Positions 36,667-46,663 are shown, counted from the first letter of the stretch. The stretch: 48,803 nt of DNA from Candidatus Woesearchaeota archaeon (GCA_016192915.1 JACPTF010000010.1:1-48803); one strand, 5' to 3'. Notes: generated by a model not told the origin, from the sequence alone. Translations and numbers: made by a program.

Positions 36667-39573
36667 ATGAAAGAAAGAAAACAGAAAGCAAATCAATCGC
36701 AGGCACTGAAGTTCCTAATCCGTAGCAGCTTCACCCTTACACTTTTTTTAGTTGTGTTGCCACTAGTGTTAGTTACGAATTCCAAAAAAGCTGAAGCAGA
36801 ATGCTATGGGGAATGTTATGATTATGGTGATGGTTGTTCCAGTGGCTGTGGTGATTGCACTTATGACAACACATGTGCTCCTCCTCCTTCTGACCCGTGT
36901 GGTGGGAGTTATGGTCAGTGTTGTGGCACTTGTGGCTGGGATGCTTGTGGTTATGAGTGCGGTACTTGTGGAGATGAAGCCTGCGCTCCTCCTTCTGACC
37001 CGTGTGGTGGGAGTTATGGTCAGTGTTGTGGCACTTGTGGCTGGGATGCTTGTGGTTATGAGTGCGGTACTTGTGGAGATGAAGCCTGTGCTCCTCCTTC
37101 TTCTGACCCGTGTGGTGGGAGTTATGGTCAGTGTTGTGGCACTTGTGGCTGGGATGCTTGTGGTAGTCAGTGCGGTACCTGTGGAGATGAAGCCTGTGCT
37201 CCTTCCTGCTCTCCTGTTAATGGTGTTATGAGTGCTTGCAGTGTTTCGTGTGGTGGCGGAACTCAGACATGTTCTGCTGCCAGCTGTGGCGGCAGTCAGC
37301 TTTGCGGACCTATCGGAACTTCGTCGTGCAACACCCAAGCGTGTTGTTCTCCTGTGAATGGTGTTTGGAGTGCTTGCAGTGTTTCGTGTGGTGGCGGGAC
37401 TCAGACTTGTTCTGCTGCCAGTTGTGGTGGTAGTCAGCTTTGCGGACCTGTTGGCGGAAGTCAGTCGTGCAATACTCAAGCGTGCTGTTCTCCCGAGAAT
37501 GTAGCGTGTGGTTCTGGCTGTTGTTCCGGGTTGTCTTGTACTACTGGCGGTTATGGTTGTCAGGAGTCTTGTTCTGATCATAAGAACGCTGCCGGCTGGT
37601 GTGGTGATGGTGTTGTTGATCCTAACGTATACTGTGCTGGTGGCAATATCATGTGTGATGACAGTTATGGTTGTGATTCAAACTCGGAATGCGTGAGCGG
37701 TAATTGTGTTAGCGGAACATGCCAGGCTCTGCTGAGCTGCACAAGTGCAACCCAACCTGGCAATAATCCTCCAGGCTGCGACCAATCGCTCGACTGCGGC
37801 TTCGCCTACTACTGCGACTGCAATGAAGAGTGCGGTGGTGGGAGAGTGTGCGGTGCTACAGGTGTATGCGTGTCATGCTCTTATGGTCCGCCGGATGAGA
37901 ACCCGAGCGTCTGCGACCCGAATCTGGACTGCCCTGACGGCTACCAAAGGCCTTACTGCAATGCTGAGTGCGCCAGCGGGCTCATGCTGCCCAATGCACC
38001 CAGCAGCGGCACCTATTGGTGCCAGTCATGCGCATTCAACACGAACAACTGCCAGTCTGCGCTTGACTGCGGGTATAGGAACAGCTGCGACTGCGATGCA
38101 GAATGCCAGAGCGACCACTGCCTTTACAACCCCGGCGAGAGCGTTTCACAGTGCAGAAACAGCTGCGGCGACTCCCCGCCGAAGAATTCCGCATGGTGCG
38201 GCGATAACGTAATTGATCCAGGAACATATTGCTACGGTGATAACCTCATGTGCGATAACGACAAAGGTTGTGATTCAAACTCGGAATGCGTGAGCAACAA
38301 TTGCTATAATGGCGTGTGCAAGGACCATTTCTACTGCGGTCCGTGGACAAACTGCGATGAGCTGTGCACGAGCTACGGCTATCCGAGCGGAACATACACG
38401 GCCGGGAATTGCTACTGCAACGGGCCAGCGCCTAGCAGCACAGGCTGTCCGTTTAGCGGCGCTGATTGCAGGTGCTATAGTAGCTGCTGCAAGATGACGT
38501 CTACTGCCTGCACTGGTTCTGCAGTGACAGAATTTGCAAGGTGCACCACAAGCACTGGCGCTTGGACTACCGACTGGACACCTAGCGGCACTTACGAAGT
38601 CCAAGTATATGATGACTTCGGTTGCACTGGATTCGCCTGCAATTCAAAACCCACCTGCAGCAGCAACCCCCTAGGATGCAATGACGGCAGCACGCCAGAT
38701 CTTGCAACGATGGCACAGGCAGACAAGTGCGGTGAGGGACAAACAGCGGACTGCCAAGCAGAATGTCAGCAGCTTAGCGCCTGGCCCTACATCGGCTTAA
38801 AGTACGACTCATCCACTGGGAAGTGCGTCCAGTGCCTTACTGACTCTGACTGCCCGGACTCGTGTAGCTCCAGTGGCACAGACGCACATAACAAACCCCT
38901 CTCCGGCATAACTGTAGACTGGTACTGCAACCAGGTAAAGCAATGCGCGTGGGCACCGAATGCGTGCGACCCGTGGACCCCTGGAGGAAGCCCGTCATGC
39001 AACCCGTCAGGGTACTACTGCGATGATAAAGGAGACTGGGCTTATTTTCCTGAAAGCGACCACTTTATCTCCTGCTGCACTACCATGAGCAAGGAAGGGG
39101 CACTGTGGGGAAGCTGTGTAGATTACGACAGCAACCCTTCTACTGGCTATCCGCTTGGGCCAAGCATTTCCGGGCAGGGCTATAGCTGCGTAGATACAAG
39201 GCCGCATACCGGTGCTTTTTATGCTGTGAACGAGTTGGGCCAGCAGGTCTCAGACTTCATGGCAATTGGAAAGCCTTACAGAATTCGGGCACAGATTTTG
39301 GATGACAATGGTGACCTCAACAATCCTGCTGCTGGCGTTTGGGTTGTGATTCTGGATGCTGCTGGCGTGTGCAGGCTTGGCAGCGACTGTAATTATCCTG
39401 ATGACAGCACGAAGATGAGCATTGCCAATGATATGTGCACGTGCACCAAGACTTGGCAGGGCAAGTGCACTGTTGCGCAGTGCCTGAGCACTTTTCAGAC
39501 CACACCGACTGCGAGCTGGTCAACCCCTGTAACTATAAAGGCTTATGCGTATGACGGGGGTGCCGGGAGTTGA
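36667..39573 (+). CDS. Giant secreted Cys-rich protein with thrombospondin-like repeats
   Basis: 968 residues. The signal/membrane segment (about 17-42) is followed by an extremely Cys-rich exterior. Three near-identical 35-residue repeats (DPCGGSYGQCCGTCGWDACG core) come first, then two thrombospondin type 1-like modules (WSACSVSCGGGTQTCS), then several EGF-like Cys modules (CDSNSECVSGNC). The C-terminal quarter (from about 840) is less Cys-rich with a beta-sandwich feel (MAIGKPYRIRAQILDDNGDL). No transmembrane tail. Probably an adhesin or symbiont surface protein; the exported thioredoxin-like protein at 18011 may help its folding. Its repeats are also preserved at DNA level. Confidence 0.75.
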   Translation: MKERKQKANQSQALKFLIRSSFTLTLFLVVLPLVLVTNSKKAEAECYGECYDYGDGCSSGCGDCTYDNTCAPPPSDPCGGSYGQCCGTCGWDACGYECGTCGDEACAPPSDPCGGSYGQCCGTCGWDACGYECGTCGDEACAPPSSDPCGGSYGQCCGTCGWDACGSQCGTCGDEACAPSCSPVNGVMSACSVSCGGGTQTCSAASCGGSQLCGPIGTSSCNTQACCSPVNGVWSACSVSCGGGTQTCSAASCGGSQLCGPVGGSQSCNTQACCSPENVACGSGCCSGLSCTTGGYGCQESCSDHKNAAGWCGDGVVDPNVYCAGGNIMCDDSYGCDSNSECVSGNCVSGTCQALLSCTSATQPGNNPPGCDQSLDCGFAYYCDCNEECGGGRVCGATGVCVSCSYGPPDENPSVCDPNLDCPDGYQRPYCNAECASGLMLPNAPSSGTYWCQSCAFNTNNCQSALDCGYRNSCDCDAECQSDHCLYNPGESVSQCRNSCGDSPPKNSAWCGDNVIDPGTYCYGDNLMCDNDKGCDSNSECVSNNCYNGVCKDHFYCGPWTNCDELCTSYGYPSGTYTAGNCYCNGPAPSSTGCPFSGADCRCYSSCCKMTSTACTGSAVTEFARCTTSTGAWTTDWTPSGTYEVQVYDDFGCTGFACNSKPTCSSNPLGCNDGSTPDLATMAQADKCGEGQTADCQAECQQLSAWPYIGLKYDSSTGKCVQCLTDSDCPDSCSSSGTDAHNKPLSGITVDWYCNQVKQCAWAPNACDPWTPGGSPSCNPSGYYCDDKGDWAYFPESDHFISCCTTMSKEGALWGSCVDYDSNPSTGYPLGPSISGQGYSCVDTRPHTGAFYAVNELGQQVSDFMAIGKPYRIRAQILDDNGDLNNPAAGVWVVILDAAGVCRLGSDCNYPDDSTKMSIANDMCTCTKTWQGKCTVAQCLSTFQTTPTASWSTPVTIKAYAYDGGAGS
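36892..37209 (+). repeat. Three in-gene tandem repeats of 105-108 bp
   Basis: Units begin at GAC 36892, 36997 and 37105 and are nearly identical in bases. The third has one extra codon and a few changes (TAT to AGT). Recent duplication is likely, so copy number may vary between strains. Confidence 0.85.
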
Positions 39574-39607
39574 TTAATTTCAAAATGTTTAAAGGAGGCT
39601 TTAGTAT

Positions 39608-40141
39608 ATGTTAACTGCCAAAAAATTTCTGGTGCTTGGCGCATTTGCATTAACTGGCATTGTTTTTCTTTATGTGTTCACTCTTTTGAGCGGTGGTGGG
39701 CAGCCTGCAGGATCAACAGCGCCTGGCACAGAAGGAGTTTCAGTAGCCACTGAGCAGCATTCAGAACCGTTACCCGCCAAGACAGAAACACAGTCACCGT
39801 TCTTGCCTCAAGCAATATTTAAGGCTACTTGCGCAAAGTATTCTGACCTGCCTCCTGATGTTGTGCCGTGCGAGCAGGCTTACGAGTTCATGCTCAAGAA
39901 CCATGACGCAGGCACATCAGGCCTGTGGCTGATGTACGAAGCTCAGGATGGCAGCTTAAAGCAGCTGGTGGGGAGCGAGTCTGAAATTAATGCGGTAATT
40001 GCAGCAGGTGTCAAGCGTTTGATGTGGTATGCTGTTTCAGAAACTGAACCTTATACAGTTACTGGGTCAAACACAACATCAGCAACAAAGTATGTCCTTC
40101 TCGACGCCAGAAACCTTTCTGTCATAAAAGAAACACCGTGA
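39608..40141 (+). CDS. Membrane-anchored protein downstream of the Cys-rich giant
   Basis: 177 residues. One N-terminal membrane helix (about 7-27), a Ser/Thr/Pro/Glu-rich stalk and a small external domain with ATCAKYSDLPPDVVPCEQAY (two Cys). A good GGAGG (about 39593-39597) precedes ATG 39608. It follows the giant gene closely on the same strand, so both probably form one unit. Function unknown. Confidence 0.7.
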   Translation: MLTAKKFLVLGAFALTGIVFLYVFTLLSGGGQPAGSTAPGTEGVSVATEQHSEPLPAKTETQSPFLPQAIFKATCAKYSDLPPDVVPCEQAYEFMLKNHDAGTSGLWLMYEAQDGSLKQLVGSESEINAVIAAGVKRLMWYAVSETEPYTVTGSNTTSATKYVLLDARNLSVIKETP

Positions 40142-40157
40142 AGCTGCTTAGAAGCTG

Positions 40158-40484
40158 TCACAGGCTTTTTGTGAACTCAACAAAGACATTGCCCTCAATG
40201 TCCGTTATGGACACGGCAGTATTCAGCTTCATCATCTTTACCTCCTTTTTGGTGTCAAAGTCAAGCGCCTTCTCAAAAACAAACATGTCAAAGCCATGCC
40301 TGTCCTTCACCAGCCTGGCAAGAATCTTCAGCTTGTACATAAGGGCGTAAAAGGTGCTGTGAGGTATCACTTTTACTACCTCTCTAAGCGAGATTACGGC
40401 GCTCTTGCTGAACATCTGGAGCAGCACAAAAAGCTGGGCGCTCCTCTTCTTATCAATCGGCAGTATTACCGTGCAGGTGTTCAT
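40158..40484 (-). CDS. Small winged-helix-like protein
   Basis: 108 residues. SKSAVISLREVVKVIPHSTF followed by YALMYKLKILARLVKDRHGF looks like a winged helix; the C-terminal part is a beta hairpin (AVSITDIEGNVFVEF). It follows the gene at 40499 with a 14-nt gap and is likely its partner. No family recognised. Confidence 0.55.
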   Translation of the reverse strand: MNTCTVILPIDKKRSAQLFVLLQMFSKSAVISLREVVKVIPHSTFYALMYKLKILARLVKDRHGFDMFVFEKALDFDTKKEVKMMKLNTAVSITDIEGNVFVEFTKSL

Positions 40485-40498
40485 TTTTGCTTCCCAAA

Positions 40499-41113
40499 TT
40501 AAAATCCCATACCTTCAAGTAATGTCTTGAACGGCTTTGGAATGTCTTCATTCCGTGATTTACCGTCCGAATTTGCGTCTGCGGCAGCATCTTCATCTTC
40601 TGATAAGTAACCCTTGAGGTATTCTTTCAGCTGTTCGGGTTTCAGGCCAAGCGGGAATTCTTCCAATTCGTCCATTTCATACAAGTTTGCCAGCCTGTAA
40701 AGCAAATAAGCCGAGCGCAAGCTGAGAGCGTAAGGGAACTCTACCCTTGTTCTTGCTATGATATCCTTGCGTGGCCGCCTGACAGACAAGACCCTTATTT
40801 CTGTCCCTTCGGAAGAGCTTATAAGAAACTCAAGCGTTGCGCCCTTTTTCCCAACAGCGTTTTTTCCAGTCACTTGGTTTCTAGTTACCTCGCAGCCCAT
40901 CTGTCCGGCTTCAAGAGAAAATTTGGCCATATCCTGGCGGCCAGGGATGCAACTTTCAGAGGTGTACCTCACCACTCCTGCATTTGGGTCGTAGCTTATG
41001 CGCGCATTATACCCCCTTTCTAGCATTTCAAGGATTTCTGAATTTCCAAAAAGGCGAATCTCCTCCCTTATTATCGCTTCCCTGTCTTTCATTTCTTTCC
41101 ATGCCGTTAACAT
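40499..41113 (-). CDS. Uncharacterised protein, probably autoregulated
   Basis: About 204 residues. Helix/beta mix: MLTAWKEMKDREAIIREEIR, RVEFPYALSLRSAYLLYRLA and a charged, acidic C-terminal third (LSEDEDAAADAN). ATG 41113 is preceded by GGGGGT and is preferred over 41134. A perfect-arm palindrome lies about 40 nt upstream between the gene and its TATA region, the position of an autoregulatory operator. With the small winged-helix gene downstream it forms a two-gene unit. Confidence 0.6.
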   Translation of the reverse strand: MLTAWKEMKDREAIIREEIRLFGNSEILEMLERGYNARISYDPNAGVVRYTSESCIPGRQDMAKFSLEAGQMGCEVTRNQVTGKNAVGKKGATLEFLISSSEGTEIRVLSVRRPRKDIIARTRVEFPYALSLRSAYLLYRLANLYEMDELEEFPLGLKPEQLKEYLKGYLSEDEDAAADANSDGKSRNEDIPKPFKTLLEGMGF

Positions 41114-41151
41114 CAAACCCCCGTAATTTGTCATTTTTCTTAAGTAATGAC

Positions 41152-41177
41152 AAATCTGTTATTACTTTACAGGGGTT
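41152..41177. promoter_or_regulatory. Palindromic operator candidate
   Basis: AAGTAAT-G-ACA, spacer AATC, TGT-T-ATTACTT: ten of eleven arm positions are complementary. It lies just upstream of the gene at 40499-41113 and next to a TATA-like sequence. Confidence 0.6.
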
Positions 41178-41545
41178 ATATATTAGGTTTTTCCTTATAT
41201 ACTATAAGGTTTTATATAAAACAGCGGGATTTGCTGTACTTGTGCATTGCCCTTGTTTGCCCGCATTTCCTTGCCACTTCCGGTTTTTTGTTATCCTGCT
41301 TTACAAGTTAACAGGCTTAAAGTGCCTTTCGGCGAAAAACCCGCAAGAATTCCGGCACTTCAGCAAAGTATCCGGCTTCTCCGGGAAATTTTTCGAAAAA
41401 GAAGCCTTTTTCCGGAAGATTTTCGGAAAGCTGAAAAGAATTTCGCTTATATACGGCCTTACGGCCTATCCGGTGGTGGCTCCCACCGTCTTATATAAGA
41501 CACAACCGCAGGTTTTAATTGTCCACGCATAAGCTATGCTGTCTT
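41178..41545. other. Gene-free CCGGAA-rich region with inverted repeat
   Basis: No supported gene. AAGTGCC (about 41321) and GGCACTT (about 41355) form inverted ends around CCGCAAGAATTCCG, a 14-base match to the interior of the 102-nt element copy 1. Further CCGGAA-rich short hairpins follow, then TTATATAAG, a TATA box about 45-50 nt before the zinc-ribbon gene. Confidence 0.4.
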
Positions 41546-41674
41546 ATGCCACTTGTAATGACGCTTCCCTGCACAGGCTGCGGGTTGAGGGTGCAGATTA
41601 GCGATATGAAGTACAGCATGAGCGGCAACAGGCTGCTATGCAAAAGCTGCTTTTGCTGTCAATTACGCCGCTAA
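41546..41674 (+). CDS. 42-residue zinc-ribbon protein
   Basis: Reads MPLVMTLPCTGCGLRVQISD, then MKYSMSGNRLLCKSCFCCQL. CxxC...CxxC pairs plus two more Cys. Second stand-alone zinc ribbon in the window; role unknown, nucleic-acid binding likely. A TATA box lies about 50 nt upstream. Confidence 0.6.
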   Translation: MPLVMTLPCTGCGLRVQISDMKYSMSGNRLLCKSCFCCQLRR

Positions 41675-41775
41675 TTTATGGCACCGGTTAAGCCTGGTGG
41701 CTACACTGGAAGCTCAACGTTCGTTCTCGCTGGAAACTAATAAGTGTATTATTCGTTTCTAACGGAAACAAATAA

Positions 41776-43071
41776 TTATTTTTCCTGCTTTATGGCTGAC
41801 GCGGCAGCTTTGCTGGAGAACAGCTTGAAAGCTGGAATTACGTGCACAGTTTTGCCATTAAAACTCTGGGAGTATTCAGATTCTTTGGATATTATGTATC
41901 CTTTGGCGACTTTAAACTTTTTCATGAATGCCAAAAGACCGTTTATGCTTATTTTTCCGTATTTTATCTCTACTGGTACCGGATTTCCTTCTTTGTCAGT
42001 TATTACGTTGTCTACTTCGTTTTTGTAGGGATCTCTCCAGAAGAATTTCGGCCGTAACTGGTTAATTGCCACGCATTCAAACACTTTTGACCTTGATAGA
42101 TTGTCATTCTTGAAAAGAAGTTCTGCTGACGGTAGTGTGGGGTAATATTTTTTTAGCCTTCTGACGCTTTTCCTTATGTTCCTGGAAAAATTGTACAACT
42201 TTCTCAGCAAGAACGACTCTTCAAGGTAGCCCAGATAATTTGAAATGGTCTGTCTTGATACTTTTAGCTCCATGGCCAGCTCTGAAACGTCCACAAGCTG
42301 ACCGGGTTCTTCTGTAAAAATCCGCAGCAAAGATTCCAATGCAGAGAGGTCACCGATTTTTACCAAAATGGCTAAGTCCCTGTAAATAACCTTCTCCACA
42401 ACGCTTTCGGAAACGTATTTCTTTATGATTTCTTTATCTTTTACGCCCACTAGTTCCGGCAGACCTCCTGTTAGCGTGAACTCCTCAAAGAGCCGCGCCA
42501 GTTCCTTTTCATAAACTCCTGCCGGCTTGAGGTTGACTTCTTTAAAGTCCAGAAATTCACTAAAAGTTAGCGGTTCAATTTTAAATTCAAAAAGCCTTCC
42601 CGCAAGAGTTTCCTTAGATTTTCTTCTTATGGTGAGGGATTCTGAGCCTGAAATCAGTATCTTCATGTTTTTGCCAAAGACGTCGTAAATGGCCTTGAGC
42701 TGGCTCTCCCAGTCCGCCAATTTTTGTATTTCGTCAAGCAAAAGCAAAAGTTTTCCATTTCGTAATTCGATTTCAGTCACTTTCTCGTACTCGGCCAAAA
42801 CATCTCTAACCCTTACTTCTTTGAATTCGTCAAAAGAAAAATATAGAACGTTTTTGGGGTTATTTCCCTTGCTAAGGAAATCTTCTGCAATTTTAAGCAT
42901 CAAGGTTGTTTTACCCACCCTTCTTAGCCCGATAAACGCAATAATCTGTGGCAATGGCATAAATTTTGCAATTTCCCCATAGATTTCTCTATCCTTAAAA
43001 TTTACCTTCAAATCTTCTTTCCACCACGGGTTGAAGTCCAACAGCGCATCCTTAATTTGTGCCATCTTCAC
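41776..43071 (-). CDS. AAA ATPase with DUF4143 C-terminal domain
   Basis: 431 residues. Archaeal ATPase family: Walker A FIGLRRVGKTTLMLK, Walker B LLLLDEIQKLADW, SGSESLTIRRKS as sensor, GRLFEFKIEPLTFSEFLDF, and the C-terminal DUF4143/nuclease-like part with CVAINQLRPKFFWRDPYKNE and VPVEIKYGKIS (E-x-K). Such genes are abundant, mobile and often associated with defence or toxin-antitoxin functions. Start 43071 or 43065. Confidence 0.9.
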   Translation of the reverse strand: MKMAQIKDALLDFNPWWKEDLKVNFKDREIYGEIAKFMPLPQIIAFIGLRRVGKTTLMLKIAEDFLSKGNNPKNVLYFSFDEFKEVRVRDVLAEYEKVTEIELRNGKLLLLLDEIQKLADWESQLKAIYDVFGKNMKILISGSESLTIRRKSKETLAGRLFEFKIEPLTFSEFLDFKEVNLKPAGVYEKELARLFEEFTLTGGLPELVGVKDKEIIKKYVSESVVEKVIYRDLAILVKIGDLSALESLLRIFTEEPGQLVDVSELAMELKVSRQTISNYLGYLEESFLLRKLYNFSRNIRKSVRRLKKYYPTLPSAELLFKNDNLSRSKVFECVAINQLRPKFFWRDPYKNEVDNVITDKEGNPVPVEIKYGKISINGLLAFMKKFKVAKGYIISKESEYSQSFNGKTVHVIPAFKLFSSKAAASAIKQEK

Positions 43072-43216
43072 TTAACTTAAAATCGATTTTACGTTAATTG
43101 CATTTAACACAAAATATATAAAGCTTTCGGTAAAACAGGTTCAGCACTTTTCACCCCTCCTTAATAACGACAAAATGGAAAGGTTTATAAAGTGAGGGTG
43201 CAACAATCATAGCAGG

Positions 43217-44953
43217 ATGAATCTTCGCCAGTCTCTGCGGCCTCTGTACGTTACAGCAGCATATTCTGTAATGGCCTTAGCTTTAGCTGTGGCAGTTGCC
43301 TGCACCCCAACTCCGGCGCCATCGCCGCAGCTTACGAGTACTCCCACTCCAACGCTTGAGGCTATTGCAGCCACGCCAACTCAGACGCGAAGGCCGGAGC
43401 CAAGCCCTACTGAAACTCAGCAATACGAAACTGCAACTAGTCCAACACCTACTCCGCCTACTCCAACGATAACGCCTACTCCTACTCGGACACCCACGCC
43501 AACACCTACTGCCACACCTACTCCGACGCCAACACCTAGCCCTACTCCGACTCTTACGCCTACTCCGAGTCCTACGCCTACTCCTACTCTGACACCTACT
43601 CCTACGCCAACGCCAACTCCCACTCCCAAGCCAAACCCTGCTGTTGTTTACGCGACCAATCTTGGCCTGAGCCAGGATGTTGTTTCTGGAGTTGCTGGTC
43701 TGGGTTTGGATTACATCCTTGACAGCACAGAGAAGGCGTTCATTGATGCTGTGGCTGCTAATCCGTTGGAAGTCCAGCTGGCGATGGTCAAGTCAACCTA
43801 CTTCACCAATAAGACTGTTTCGCTGGCTGATTTGGTTGCGGCTGCTGGTATCATGCAGAAGTATGATGCTAAGCTGAGGGAAGCTGTTTGGGCAATGCCT
43901 GACAAAAGCATCCAGCTTCCCAGTGGTGGTGGCATTAACCCTTCCTCAACGCTGGAGCTGGTTTTGAAGAAGGATGTCAAGGCTGTTAAGGTGCTTGATT
44001 ATATGCAGTCAAGGATTTTTGGCAACGCTGCTTTTTGGGAGGCTTTTAAGGAGGACAAACTGGTTACTGAAGACCCTCCAGTTCCGGGCACGAGGCAAAC
44101 CTGGGTGAGGTGGGATGCAAAGAAGTGGCCCAGCAACAACTGGCAGGCCATGGCTACGATGATGCTGAAGTACGACCCTTTCAACTACGTTGAAGACGAC
44201 CTTGATAAAATCCTTGACGAGCTTGGCGTATACCCTTGGCAATGCGTTTATTGCTTGGATAGTAATGGTAAACCCAAGGTGTGGTACACTACAGTAACAA
44301 GCGGTTTATTTATGAATCCGGACAACGGAAGTGCTGCTTATGGTAATTTGGTAGGCTCTGAAGGGAATATTGTGAGAGAATGGCTAAAATTCCTAATGGA
44401 CCAGACATACAAGGACGGAGAAGGAATGCTGATAAGAGGGTTTGCAACCAAGAACGCGGAAGAGCTTAGAAAGATATTCCAAAGAGACCCAGTAACAAAC
44501 GATTTCAATTTCACTTCTGCTTATGCCTTTGATGCCGTAACTTCCATGAATGCTACAACAAGAGATGGTAAGTTCATTACTTCTTATACTTTGGCCAGGG
44601 AACTAGTTCAAGGTCCTGACTGGAAAAACAAACCTCTTCCAACACAATCTGAAGCTGTTGAAGGCTTGAAATCCTGGGCATCACAAAACTTCAGGCATGT
44701 GCTTGCCAGTGATGAGGAGACGGCTTATGCAAAGATATTCCCTCAGAACCCTGGAACTCCTCCAACCTGGGCTATTGCTGAAGTGAAGTTAGTTGGCAGC
44801 GGTATGGTTGAGACTTTTTTTGTGTCTCTATGGAGATCACTAGGACTGGTTGCTAGTGTCACGTATCTGCCCAAAGGCAATCACGCTGCTGTAGTTGAAA
44901 CAGCTAATGGTATCCAGTCTCTGGATGGTAATAAGTACATGAATCGTAACTAG
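43217..44953 (+). CDS. Lipoprotein with long Thr-Pro linker
   Basis: 578 residues. Signal peptide ending in a lipobox-like AVAVAC (about residue 29), then about 110 residues of mainly TPTP repeats, a stiff or glycosylated stalk, then a globular domain of about 430 residues. The domain has no motif I can name with confidence; CVYCLDSNG and [12 protein letters not shown] with later Asp/Asn could form a Cys-His catalytic pair, which is speculative. TATA GGTTTATAAAG lies about 25-35 nt upstream of ATG 43217. Confidence 0.7.
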   Translation: MNLRQSLRPLYVTAAYSVMALALAVAVACTPTPAPSPQLTSTPTPTLEAIAATPTQTRRPEPSPTETQQYETATSPTPTPPTPTITPTPTRTPTPTPTATPTPTPTPSPTPTLTPTPSPTPTPTLTPTPTPTPTPTPKPNPAVVYATNLGLSQDVVSGVAGLGLDYILDSTEKAFIDAVAANPLEVQLAMVKSTYFTNKTVSLADLVAAAGIMQKYDAKLREAVWAMPDKSIQLPSGGGINPSSTLELVLKKDVKAVKVLDYMQSRIFGNAAFWEAFKEDKLVTEDPPVPGTRQTWVRWDAKKWPSNNWQAMATMMLKYDPFNYVEDDLDKILDELGVYPWQCVYCLDSNGKPKVWYTTVTSGLFMNPDNGSAAYGNLVGSEGNIVREWLKFLMDQTYKDGEGMLIRGFATKNAEELRKIFQRDPVTNDFNFTSAYAFDAVTSMNATTRDGKFITSYTLARELVQGPDWKNKPLPTQSEAVEGLKSWASQNFRHVLASDEETAYAKIFPQNPGTPPTWAIAEVKLVGSGMVETFFVSLWRSLGLVASVTYLPKGNHAAVVETANGIQSLDGNKYMNRN

Positions 44954-45088
44954 GAATTTTTTTGTAAGTTTTTTCAGCCATTGCTAACCGCTTGATTTTC
45001 CAAAAGCTATATATAAAAGCTATAATATAATAGGTGTTAGGATTTTCGGTTCAGGCAGCAGTTAATTAAAAAAGAGGAGCATGGGCAA

Positions 45089-46663
45089 ATGAAACTGAAG
45101 TTTTTGGCACTTTTGAGCTTGTTAGCGTTAAGTATGCTTATTGCTATGTTGCCTTCTGCTGTTGCACATTGGGACAGTTCTGGGCCGTTTATAACTGGGG
45201 AACATAGATGTGGTGATCCTGCCGATCCGCCTTGTTCAACTGGCCAGTACTGTTTCAACTTCAGGTGCGTTTCCTGTCAAGGCGGTCCTGGTGTGTGCCA
45301 GCAGTGGGAGTCTGGAGGAGGAGGATGCAGCGTTGTGAACCAGCCTGATGGAACGCTATGTGACGGAGCCGGATTCTTTTGCAGTTCAGGGAGTTGCGTG
45401 AACTGCCAGAGTTCTGGGGGGGCGTGCAGTAGTGATGTGAACTGCTGTGCTGGAAATAAGTGCGACATAAGCAATAGTAAGTGTGTAATGTGCGATGCTA
45501 ACAAGGTCCAGACAGCGCCTGTGCCTGCTTACGGCGGTGGAAAATGTGAGGCAAGCTGCGGGGCAAGCAGCCAGTGCGATGAGTTAGCTGCCGGGAGCTT
45601 TGCAGCTTCCGGAAAGTGCACTTTGCAATGTGCTTACTATGATGGCGACACTTCACAGGCTGTCTGCGATAGCGCTGTTGGAGTTGGAAGCTGGAATCTT
45701 GGAGCTGGGAGTGAGGTTGCGGCTACAACGTGCTGCGGTGATGACTCTGGGGAGTTCAGCAGGTTTAGGGACTGTGCTCCTGGTGCTTGCGTTGACAATT
45801 CAGCTGATAAGAAGTGTTGCAATGCTGATGCAGACTGCGTATTCAGCGGCAAGTGCTTCTACGATGTTAACGCTGCAGTTGCGGGCATTGTGGCTGAAAA
45901 CATGGGGTTCTGCGCCGGTAAGAACCAGAATGCCTGCACGAGTGGGCAGTCTAAAGTGAAGTGCCAGTGGGCAGGCGGCGCTTGCGTTGCGGCAGCCACA
46001 AGGGCAGCTGTGCAGTTCAGCCAGCAAAGCGGCGGGAGCTATGCTTCCTATGCTGATGTGAATGGTGATGGTGTCCAGGAGGTTTGCCAGGCTGCCAGCC
46101 CTGGCCAGTGGAGAGGCACATCAGGCTCGATAAGCGGCATGGTAAGGAACATCACAGATGTTGTTTCAGGAGCGCTGGTCAGGGTTCTTGGCACAAGCCC
46201 GCCGCTTACTGCAACAACAGCCGCTGACGGCAGCTATACGATAGGGAACATTCCAACCGGTGACCGCGATGTTACTGCTTCAAAAAGCGGTTACGAGGCA
46301 GGGACCAATTACGCTGTGCCGGTGTATGACGGAGGAACCACAACATCTGATTTTGTTCTTGTGCAGGCGTTGGGCGATTGCGAGGATGACTGCACGAAGG
46401 TCGGCTCGAACTTGTGCGATGCGAGCTGCCACGGAAAGGGCCTGTGCTGGTACTATAATGAGGAAACAAGGGTTGCCTGCGATGGCACTTTTGGAATTAT
46501 TGAAATGCCTGGTGGCTTGAACGTTGACTGCTGCAAGGGCCAGCCTTACTCCCCAGTCAAAGCTGATATTGCTGTGCCTTCAGAGAACGTGATTGTGTCT
46601 AAGAAGCCTGTTCTTTACCACGGAAAATTCATAAACATGGTAATGGTCGTTTTTAACAGGTAG
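45089..46663 (+). CDS. Secreted Cys-rich protein with carboxypeptidase-regulatory-like domain
   Basis: 524 residues. Signal peptide (1-26), a long Cys-rich part with many CxxC and EGF-like spacings, then a carboxypeptidase regulatory-like domain (about 350-430): ISGMVRNITDVVSGALVRVL and ADGSYTIGNIPTGDRDVTAS. The Cys-rich tail ends LYHGKFINMVMVVFNR, a sequence repeated without its gene at 47888. GAGGAG about 10 nt before ATG and TATA CTATATATAAAAG near 45005 fit. Surface function likely. Confidence 0.75.
   Translation: MKLKFLALLSLLALSMLIAMLPSAVAHWDSSGPFITGEHRCGDPADPPCSTGQYCFNFRCVSCQGGPGVCQQWESGGGGCSVVNQPDGTLCDGAGFFCSSGSCVNCQSSGGACSSDVNCCAGNKCDISNSKCVMCDANKVQTAPVPAYGGGKCEASCGASSQCDELAAGSFAASGKCTLQCAYYDGDTSQAVCDSAVGVGSWNLGAGSEVAATTCCGDDSGEFSRFRDCAPGACVDNSADKKCCNADADCVFSGKCFYDVNAAVAGIVAENMGFCAGKNQNACTSGQSKVKCQWAGGACVAAATRAAVQFSQQSGGSYASYADVNGDGVQEVCQAASPGQWRGTSGSISGMVRNITDVVSGALVRVLGTSPPLTATTAADGSYTIGNIPTGDRDVTASKSGYEAGTNYAVPVYDGGTTTSDFVLVQALGDCEDDCTKVGSNLCDASCHGKGLCWYYNEETRVACDGTFGIIEMPGGLNVDCCKGQPYSPVKADIAVPSENVIVSKKPVLYHGKFINMVMVVFNR

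Noticed and set aside
36892-37209. CRISPR array
   Set aside because: The repeats are contiguous and coding, with no unique spacers. No other CRISPR-like array or cas gene was seen in the window.
36769-37581. Long minus-strand frame opposite the Cys-rich giant
   Set aside because: It is a shadow of the repetitive Cys/Gly codons; it is Thr/Arg-rich with no promoter or ribosome site.
43417-43629. Val/Gly repeat frame opposite the Thr-Pro linker
   Set aside because: Produced only by the complement of the TPTP-coding repeat.
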